A stretch of 5,666 nucleotides of DNA. It comes from Spirochaetota bacterium (GTDB lineage: Bacteria > Spirochaetota > Spirochaetia > SZUA-6). Below the pieces are notes generated by a model, which worked only from the letters and a program-made list of their open reading frames with translations, did no database searches and was not told where the DNA came from. Made by a program: the position numbers and the translations under genes. Positions within the stretch are counted from its first letter, which is position 1. Every line of letters begins with the position of its first letter. Below, one piece after another: positions 1-4,691 of the stretch. The stretch covers positions 1 through 5,666 of the forward strand of contig QNBI01000158.1 in NCBI GenBank assembly GCA_003641675.1, in the 5' to 3' direction.

Positions 1-5
1 AAAAA

Positions 6-611
6 ATGGCTTTAAAAAAACAGACACGGCTGGAAGAAAAAAAGAATTTGATTATTGATGTGGCAAAAAAGGTACTTATAAAGTACGGGAAAAATGCCAC
101 AATGGGTGATATTGCTGCTGCCCTTGATATGGATAAAAGTTCTCTTTACTATTACTTTAAGGGTATTCCGGAAATTCTCAACACTGTTCTTAATAAGGAG
201 TACTATGATTTTACTGTACATATGAACCAGCTCCGTAAAGAACACAAGCATCATATAACTGTGGTTAAAGAGATGTGCAAGATTATACTGGATTTCTACT
301 ATGACAATATAGAAATACTTCAGATTATTCTTGCACGGATTTTCCCGCTGTTTGTAGATTCGGACTGGAGGGAGGATTCTCAGGCTATTAATAATTATCT
401 GGAAAGCTACAGACAGGCAAATGATTTTATGCTGGAGGAAATAAAGGAAGCTGTGAAAGCAGGGGAATTTAAAACGGATTTTTCTCCGGATATGATACTG
501 CAGACCCTGCGGGGGGCTATTTTTGGTGTATGTGCGGTATGGAGAAAACAGAAAACAGGGAAGGATAAGATTCCGCATTACATAGACCAGCTGTTTAAGA
601 TGTATCAATAA
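6..611 (+). CDS. TetR/AcrR-family transcriptional regulator
   Basis: Predicted DNA-binding repressor of 201 residues, a normal length for TetR proteins (roughly 190-220). The N-terminal helices (residues about 10-30) lead into a helix-turn-helix at about 32-51, with the family pattern T-M-G-D-I-A-A-A-L-D-M-D-K-S-S-L-Y-Y-Y-F; the closing S-L-Y-Y-Y-F-K is the TetR recognition-helix signature. The rest (about 60-201) is helical and would be the ligand-binding and dimerisation part, which is too variable to predict a ligand. The ATG is preceded by only five bases (all A) inside the window, so neither the ribosome binding site nor the promoter can be seen, and a start further upstream cannot be excluded. 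Its stop lies 13 bases before the next gene, so the two are probably co-transcribed. The target genes are unknown; the linked downstream gene is the obvious candidate, with autoregulation also common in the family. Confidence 0.9.
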   Translation: MALKKQTRLEEKKNLIIDVAKKVLIKYGKNATMGDIAAALDMDKSSLYYYFKGIPEILNTVLNKEYYDFTVHMNQLRKEHKHHITVVKEMCKIILDFYYDNIEILQIILARIFPLFVDSDWREDSQAINNYLESYRQANDFMLEEIKEAVKAGEFKTDFSPDMILQTLRGAIFGVCAVWRKQKTGKDKIPHYIDQLFKMYQ

Positions 612-624
612 TGAGGATACTGCT

Positions 625-1131
625 ATGAAAGGTAAAGAGCCTGCACCTTTTAATGAGAGAAATTTTATAGAGGAAATTGCTCCGAGCAATGCCGAACTTA
701 AAAAACTTTTAGACGGAACGCTTACACGTTTTGAGAACTGGAAAGTTGAAGTTGAAACAAATCCCAATCCGCGAATGGTGCATTCCCTTAAGAATCTAAT
801 TTCAATTATAGACTCAATATCCAAGATAAATGAAAAACGGATAAGCTATTCCTATAAAAATTTGTCGCGGCAGATGTCCATACTAATCGCGGAAGTTGCA
901 AGGCTAAATCTTTCTATTACAGATTCTCTCATGGATGATGATATGATAGACTCAAAGGAAGAGAGAAGGATTAACAATTCGTTAAAAAACCTTATTCAGG
1001 CTGCGGCAGAGTTAATTCGAATTGTTCAGGAGGGGTTCGGCGGTTTTAATCAGCTTAAAAATGAGAAGCGCATAGCTCTGCCAGATCAAACTCCTTCCGA
1101 CACCATATCTCCCACTTCGGATGTCGAGTAA
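625..1131 (+). CDS. Small helical protein of unknown function, co-operonic with the TetR gene
   Basis: I do not recognise this 168-residue protein. It has no signal peptide, membrane segment, cysteine or recognisable enzyme motif, so it is probably cytoplasmic. Most of it looks alpha-helical: charged and amphipathic stretches at about 21-40, 50-70, 75-104 and 110-137, which would suit a helical bundle or coiled-coil-like protein. A short glycine-rich turn (about 137-140) and a polar, probably disordered tail (150-168) rich in Asp, Pro, Ser and Thr follow. The start is well placed, with GAGGA at 613-617 seven bases before the ATG, and the gene lies 13 bases after the tetR stop, so the pair looks like one transcription unit. 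Its last 46 bases overlap the 3' end of leuB on the other strand, so its disordered tail is encoded antisense to the LeuB C-terminus. That it is a real gene rests on the RBS, the spacing and the balanced composition, not on homology. Confidence 0.72.
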   Translation: MKGKEPAPFNERNFIEEIAPSNAELKKLLDGTLTRFENWKVEVETNPNPRMVHSLKNLISIIDSISKINEKRISYSYKNLSRQMSILIAEVARLNLSITDSLMDDDMIDSKEERRINNSLKNLIQAAAELIRIVQEGFGGFNQLKNEKRIALPDQTPSDTISPTSDVE

Positions 1132-2132
1132 CCCATTTTCCCCGCACCCATACTCTTCATTTTTGATATTGTCTTAACTGCAGATTTTTCCAGGGCTCCT
1201 GCAGCTTCGTCCTCGCCGAGAAAGCTAAGCATCATCTGGGCTGCAAAGATTGCAGCTATGGGATTAATAACATTCTGCCCTGTATATTTCGGGGCGGAGC
1301 CGCCTATCGGTTCGAACATAGAAACCCCTTCCGGATTAATGTTTCCGCCTGCGGCTATACCCATTCCTCCCTGAATCATAGCTCCTAAATCGGTAATTAT
1401 ATCTCCGAACATGTTTGTTGTCACAATAACATCGAACCACTCGGGGTTTTTTACCATCCACATGGTTGTTGCATCCACATGGGCATAATCGGCTTCTATA
1501 TCAGGATATTCTTCTGCAACCTCGTTGAATGTACGCATCCATAGATCATGGGCATGGATAAGCACATTGGTTTTTGCAGAAAGTGTAAGTTTTTTCTTTT
1601 TATTGCGTTTCCTTGTAAGTTCAAATGCATATCTTATACAGCGTTCCACTCCCTTTCTTGTATTAACCATTTCCTGAATTGCAACTTCGTCCGGGCTGCC
1701 CTTTTTTAGAAAACCTCCGGAACCTATATACAGTCCCTCTGTATTTTCTCTAACTACCATAAAATCTATATCTTCCGGTCCTTTGTTTGCAAGAGGGGTT
1801 TCTACGTTAGGGTAGAGCTTAATAGGTCGAAGGTTTATATACTGATCGAGTCCGAACCGCAGTTTTAAAAGTATTCCTGTTTCAAGAATTCCCGGTTTTA
1901 CATCGGGATGGCCTATGGCTCCTAAGTAAATCGCATTGAAACTGCGCAGATCGTCCAGCGCACTGTCCGGCAATGTTTCACCTGTCTTAAGGTATCTTGT
2001 CCCTCCGAAATCGAATTTTGTAAAATCAAAACTAATTCCGTATTTCGTTCCTATGCTTTTAAGTACCTTTATACCTTCGTTAATAACTTCCGGGCCCGTG
2101 CCGTCTCCGGGTATTACTGCAATTTTGTACAT
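1086..2132 (-). CDS. leuB: 3-isopropylmalate dehydrogenase (LeuB), actinobacterial-like branch with NADP-type coenzyme loop
   Basis: Cytoplasmic beta-decarboxylating dehydrogenase of leucine synthesis that oxidises 3-isopropylmalate to 2-oxoisocaproate. The 348 residues cover the whole isocitrate/isopropylmalate dehydrogenase fold. Visible are [10 protein letters not shown] at 7-16; the substrate-binding arginines of L-R-F (92), N-L-R-P (102) and V-R-E-N-T-E-G (128); the catalytic Lys of A-K-T-N-V (187); and the metal-binding acids D220 (H-V-D-A), D244 (F-G-D-I) and D248. The blocks around G-A-I-G-H-P, L-L-K-L-R-F and F-G-D-I-I-T-D-L resemble the mycobacterial type of LeuB as I remember it. 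The coenzyme loop at 277-291 reads [10 protein letters not shown] rather than the usual H-G-S-A-P-D, which suggests NADP. GGAGG (plus-strand 2140-2144) sits seven bases before the ATG. No leuC, leuD or leuA is nearby, so a related substrate such as D-malate, tartrate or homoisocitrate is possible. The 3' end overlaps the facing gene by 46 bases. Confidence 0.85.
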   Translation of the reverse strand: MYKIAVIPGDGTGPEVINEGIKVLKSIGTKYGISFDFTKFDFGGTRYLKTGETLPDSALDDLRSFNAIYLGAIGHPDVKPGILETGILLKLRFGLDQYINLRPIKLYPNVETPLANKGPEDIDFMVVRENTEGLYIGSGGFLKKGSPDEVAIQEMVNTRKGVERCIRYAFELTRKRNKKKKLTLSAKTNVLIHAHDLWMRTFNEVAEEYPDIEADYAHVDATTMWMVKNPEWFDVIVTTNMFGDIITDLGAMIQGGMGIAAGGNINPEGVSMFEPIGGSAPKYTGQNVINPIAAIFAAQMMLSFLGEDEAAGALEKSAVKTISKMKSMGAGKMGYSTSEVGDMVSEGV

Positions 2133-2158
2133 GATATAACCTCCAGATCTTGCACGAA

Positions 2159-2187
2159 AGATTATTCAGATGTCCTATGGTTGTCAA
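2159..2187 (-). promoter_or_regulatory. Probable leuB promoter
   Basis: On the minus strand a perfect -35 box TTGACA (plus-strand 2182-2187) is followed, after 17 bases, by a weaker -10 candidate TAATCT (plus-strand 2159-2164, 3 of 6 consensus). Transcription would start about 20 bases before the leuB ribosome binding region, leaving too short a leader for an attenuator. Just upstream of the -35 on the same strand lies a very T-rich stretch (plus-strand A-runs at 2190-2198, 2200-2205, 2210-2215 and 2223-2228) that could act as an UP element. The perfect -35, correct spacing and position support the call; the -10 is the weak point. Confidence 0.55.
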
Positions 2188-2218
2188 TTAAAAAAAAACA
2201 AAAAAGTATAAAAAATAA

Positions 2219-2248
2219 TTGGAAAAAAGAGACAGGCTGGTCTATAAT
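2219..2248 (+). promoter_or_regulatory. Candidate plus-strand sigma-70 promoter in the leuB-thrS intergenic region
   Basis: A perfect TATAAT at 2243-2248 lies 18 bases after TTGGAA (2219-2224, 4 of 6 matches to TTGACA). The predicted start, near 2255, is about 85 bases before a perfect intrinsic terminator and far from thrS, so this promoter would mainly make a short RNA rather than thrS mRNA. The surroundings are AT-rich, so a chance -10 is possible. Confidence 0.45.
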
Positions 2249-2254
2249 TATAAA

Positions 2255-2342
2255 TATACACCTCCTGGATTTTGCTAATGCTGAACCGCATAACCCCATT
2301 GGATAGATGAAAAAGCCGGATTATCCCGGCTTTTTCATCTGT
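2255..2342 (+). ncRNA. Candidate small RNA with an anti-Shine-Dalgarno motif and its own terminator
   Basis: A promoter-like sequence ending in TATAAT at 2243-2248 and the strong terminator at 2305-2340 bracket a predicted transcript of about 85 nt that contains no convincing gene. Its 5' part is AU-rich and looks single-stranded. It carries CACCTCCTGG at 2259-2268, close to the anti-Shine-Dalgarno end of 16S rRNA and complementary to AGGAGG ribosome binding sites; C-rich unpaired motifs of this kind are how many trans-acting small RNAs block translation. A ten-codon frame, ATG 2278 to TGA 2310, lies inside, but no Shine-Dalgarno precedes it. I match it to no known RNA family. The existence, start and function are all inferences. 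Confidence 0.3.
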
Positions 2343-2436
2343 TGTTGGTTTGTTTAGAAGAAATACCAATGCTTATCCGCCATTAGCCCTGACAGGCTAT
2401 GAAAAATTTCTTTAATCAGCACTAATTTTGCTAATG
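2269..2436. repeat. GCTAATG direct and inverted repeats flanking the intergenic terminator
   Basis: The 12-base sequence ATTTTGCTAATG occurs at 2269-2280 and again at 2425-2436, 156 bases apart. Its inverted core CATTAGC lies between them at 2381-2387, so this copy could pair with either flank. CATTAGC also begins a local hairpin, TAGCC-CTGACA-GGCTA (2384-2399). The unit is neither a recognised insertion-sequence end nor a CRISPR. Apart from these repeats and the hairpin, I see nothing in 2341-2474: no gene and no terminator. Confidence 0.45.
2305..2340. terminator. Perfect 15-bp intrinsic terminator, symmetric on both strands
   Basis: The arm at 2305-2319 (AGATGAAAAAGCCGG) is perfectly complementary to 2326-2340, with a six-base loop at 2320-2325. 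The GCCGG core followed by TTTTT inside the descending arm makes it usable in either direction. It lies between divergent genes and belongs to neither, so it either ends a small transcript from one side or insulates leuB from thrS. The plus-strand promoter candidate at 2219-2248 is the most natural source of a transcript to end. Confidence 0.8.
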
Positions 2437-2474
2437 GGAAACAGGCCGAAGTATAGTTTTGTCTTGTAATCATA

Positions 2475-2503
2475 TTGACAGGTTAGCCTTTTTCTATTAC
2501 TTA
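2475..2503 (+). promoter_or_regulatory. Probable thrS promoter
   Basis: A perfect TTGACA at 2475-2480 stands the right distance before the first helix of the T-box leader, which begins near 2519. The -10 box is unclear. TTACTT or TACTTA at 2497-2503 has 16-17-base spacing but poor consensus; TATTAC at 2495-2500 is closer to consensus with only 14 bases of spacing. Transcription would start near 2508-2512. Confidence 0.5.
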
Positions 2504-2518
2504 TTAAAAAGCACTAAA

Positions 2519-2876
2519 AGCTGTGACGGAGACGAGTAGGCTGGAACCCGCATAAAGAGAGAGGGTTTCCCATAGGCTGGAAGAAACCTTATGCAGACCT
2601 GCTGAAAACCACTCCCGAGCTGCTTCCTTAAAAACAGTTTCCCTCAATTTGCAGAAGAGAGGGGGAATTAGTAGGGATAGCCGGATACCCCCGTTATAGG
2701 GTAATTAAGAGCGTGTGGAAGATTCCTGAGTACAGAAACCGCGGTATAGACGGCGGGCAGCATAGATAACGGCGGAATATTTCCATACGAAGTAAGGTGG
2801 AACCGCGGAGAGCCTTTATACTTTTCGTCCTTACATAACTAATTGTAAGGGTGAATAGTATAGAGGTTCTTTTTTT
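2519..2876 (+). promoter_or_regulatory. Threonine-specific T-box riboswitch (thrS leader)
   Basis: Tertiary reader of tRNA-Thr charging that controls thrS by transcription antitermination. Stem I closes with AGCT 2519-2522 on AGCT 2618-2621. Its specifier loop has the canonical AGTA (2535-2538) opposite GAA (2604-2606), then a GGCTGG/CCTGCT helix (2539-2544 with 2598-2603), GCATAA/TTATGC (2550-2555 with 2589-2594), an AGAGAG bulge and GGTTT/AAACC (2564-2568 with 2584-2588). The specifier is ACC at 2608-2610, followed by the usual purine; the next triplet, ACT, is also a threonine codon, so the amino acid call is firm. Stem II pairs 2638-2645 with 2659-2666. The conserved CCGTTAT block lies at 2691-2697. 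Stem III pairs 2713-2726 with 2774-2788 and is unusually long. The T-box AAGGTGGAACCGCGG is at 2794-2808, and the antiterminator pairs GTAAGG 2792-2797 with CCTTAC 2829-2834. The TGGA bulge predicts a tRNA-Thr ending in UCCA. Confidence 0.95.
2809..2876 (+). terminator. T-box attenuator terminator
   Basis: AGAGCCTTTATACT (2809-2822) pairs over its full 14 bases, with two G-U pairs, with 2857-2870. Above an internal loop, CCTTAC (2829-2834) pairs with GTAAGG (2845-2850). Seven T residues follow at 2870-2876. The CCTTAC strand is the same one used by the antiterminator, so the two structures are mutually exclusive: charged tRNA-Thr gives termination, uncharged tRNA-Thr gives readthrough into thrS. 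Confidence 0.92.
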
Positions 2877-2950
2877 ATTATTGTTTAATAGTTATGAATT
2901 AAATATATTGCGAAGCATATGTAGAGCTTAAAAATAAGGAGATTGAAGGT

Positions 2951-4687
2951 ATGGAAAAGGATGAAAAATTACTTAAGGTTAGACATTCTATGTCACACGT
3001 AATGGCGGAAGCGGTACTGGAAATATTTCCGACTGCAAAAGTTGCTATCGGCCCGGCAATTGAAAACGGCTTCTACTACGATTTTGAATTGCCACGTCCT
3101 TTAAAGACAGAAGATATTGCTGAAATCGAGGAGAGAATGAAACGCATTATTAAAGGGAAATTCCCTTTCGTGCGGAAAGTCGTTTCACGCGAGCAGGCGC
3201 TTGAGCTCTTTAAAGATCAGCCCTATAAACTTGAACTTATTAAGGCATTCCCGGAAGGTGAAGAAATATCACTCTATACGCAGAGCACTTTTACAGACCT
3301 CTGCCGGGGGCCTCATGTTAAAGACACTTCGGAACTTAATCCGGAGGCATTTAAGCTGCTTTCCGTTGCAGGCGCATACTGGCGTGGGGATGAAAAGAAC
3401 CCCATGCTTCAGAGAATATACGGAACAGCCTGGCAGACTTCAAAGGATTTAAGGGTTTACTTAAATCGTTTAAAGGAGGTGGAAAAGAGAGACCACCGAA
3501 AATTAGGGAAACAGCTCGATCTTTTCTCAATACACGAAGAGGCAGGTGCCGGACTAATTTACTGGCATCCCAAAGGTGCAAGGATACGCTCCGTTATTGA
3601 GGATTTCTGGCGAAATGAGCATTTTAAAAACGGGTACGAGATTATTTATACTCCGCATATAGGTAAATCCTGGCTCTGGAAAACTTCGGGCCATCTGGAT
3701 TTCTACTCGGAGAACATGTATGCGCCTATAAAGATCGATAGTGCAGACTATTATTTAAAACCGATGAACTGTCCCTTCCATATACTTATTTATAAGTCCT
3801 CTATGCGGTCTTACAGAGATCTGCCTTTAAGATGGGCGGAACTTGGTACTGTCTATCGTTATGAGCGTTCCGGCGTTCTGCACGGTCTTTTGCGGGTACG
3901 GGGCTTTACTCAGGATGATGCTCATATAATATGTACTCCGGATCAGATAGGGGATGAAATCCTTGAGGTGCTGCGCTTCTCGTTAAGAATCTGGAAAGCC
4001 TTCGGTTTTAAAGACATTAAGGCCTATCTTGCGACCAAGCCGGAGAAAAGTGTCGGAGATAATGCCCAATGGGACAAAGCTATTGAGTCTTTAAAGAGAG
4101 CTGTGGAAAAGGAGAACCTTGAGTATGTGCTGGATGAAGGAGGCGGAGCTTTCTACGGGCCAAAGATAGATTTAAAAATTCGTGATGCTCTGGGGCGAGA
4201 ATGGCAGATGACAACAATCCAGTTTGATTTTAACCTGCCGGAGAGGTTTAATATGACGTTTGTAGACCATGACGGCAAAGAAAAGAGGCCGTATATGGTT
4301 CACCGTGCCCTTTTAGGATCACTGGAGAGGTTTTTCGGCGTTCTTATAGAGCATTACGGCGCGGCATTTCCTGTATGGCTTTCTCCGGTACAGGTTGAAG
4401 TTATACCCGTTGCCGCCGAATTTTTTGACTATGCGGATAAGCTAAAAAAAACACTCTTGGAAAAGGGGATTAGGGTTAATGCCGATTTAAGCAGCAACAG
4501 ATTAAATGCAAAAATACGGAACGCTCAGAACGAAAAAATACCGTACATGTTAATCGTAGGTGAGAAGGAAGCGGCGGATAATCTGGTTTCCCTGCGCGAC
4601 AGGGAGGGCACCAGGAAAAACCTTATGCCTTTTGGTGATTTTATAGAAATGATTGGAGAAAAGATTAAAAATAAGGTATTATTGTAG
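2951..4687 (+). CDS. thrS: Threonine--tRNA ligase lacking the TGS domain
   Basis: Class II synthetase that charges tRNA-Thr and clears mischarged Ser-tRNA-Thr. The 578 residues begin directly in the editing domain, with H12/H16 and C118/H122 forming the H-x3-H and C-x3-H set. The catalytic core follows, with zinc ligands C274 (M-N-C-P-F-H), H325 (Q-D-D-A-H) and H451 (H-R-A-L-L-G-S), motif 2 around Y-R-Y-E-R-S-G (302-308) and motif 3 at 451-460. An anticodon-binding domain occupies about 475-578. The three zinc ligands each sit exactly 60 positions before the E. coli ones (334, 385, 511), so the missing part is the roughly 60-residue N-terminal TGS domain. This is not a wrong start: the frame is closed by TAA at 2900-2902, no other start codon lies between, and AAGGAG (2936-2941) is nine bases before the ATG. 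Expression is governed by the T-box upstream. The next gene starts four bases after the stop. Confidence 0.97.
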   Translation: MEKDEKLLKVRHSMSHVMAEAVLEIFPTAKVAIGPAIENGFYYDFELPRPLKTEDIAEIEERMKRIIKGKFPFVRKVVSREQALELFKDQPYKLELIKAFPEGEEISLYTQSTFTDLCRGPHVKDTSELNPEAFKLLSVAGAYWRGDEKNPMLQRIYGTAWQTSKDLRVYLNRLKEVEKRDHRKLGKQLDLFSIHEEAGAGLIYWHPKGARIRSVIEDFWRNEHFKNGYEIIYTPHIGKSWLWKTSGHLDFYSENMYAPIKIDSADYYLKPMNCPFHILIYKSSMRSYRDLPLRWAELGTVYRYERSGVLHGLLRVRGFTQDDAHIICTPDQIGDEILEVLRFSLRIWKAFGFKDIKAYLATKPEKSVGDNAQWDKAIESLKRAVEKENLEYVLDEGGGAFYGPKIDLKIRDALGREWQMTTIQFDFNLPERFNMTFVDHDGKEKRPYMVHRALLGSLERFFGVLIEHYGAAFPVWLSPVQVEVIPVAAEFFDYADKLKKTLLEKGIRVNADLSSNRLNAKIRNAQNEKIPYMLIVGEKEAADNLVSLRDREGTRKNLMPFGDFIEMIGEKIKNKVLL

Positions 4688-4691
4688 TGCC

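Noticed and set aside
12..824. 270-codon minus-strand open frame
   Set aside because: It lies entirely opposite tetR and the unknown gene, has no family features and a composition rich in Phe, Ile and Leu typical of an antisense shadow.
2261..2266. AGGAGG on the minus strand as a ribosome binding site
   Set aside because: No suitably spaced start codon with an open frame follows it; the T-rich sequence downstream is non-coding. It is better read as CCTCCT on the plus strand.
2278..2310. Ten-codon leader peptide (Met-Leu-Asn-Arg-Ile-Thr-Pro-Leu-Asp-Arg) ending in the terminator stem
   Set aside because: The region upstream of its ATG is an anti-Shine-Dalgarno, not a ribosome binding site, and its codons do not suggest attenuation by one amino acid.
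2184..2369. 61-codon minus-strand frame across the intergenic region
   Set aside because: It runs through the perfect terminator and the A-tract, ends in a Phe-rich tail produced by T-runs, and overlaps the leuB promoter.
2450..2455. TATACT on the minus strand as a -10 box for an RNA running to the terminator at 2305
   Set aside because: No acceptable -35 box at 16-18 bases spacing, so a minus-strand transcript is not supported.
3201..3581. Short open frames within thrS on both strands
   Set aside because: They overlap the editing domain and early catalytic core of ThrRS, whose frame is certain.
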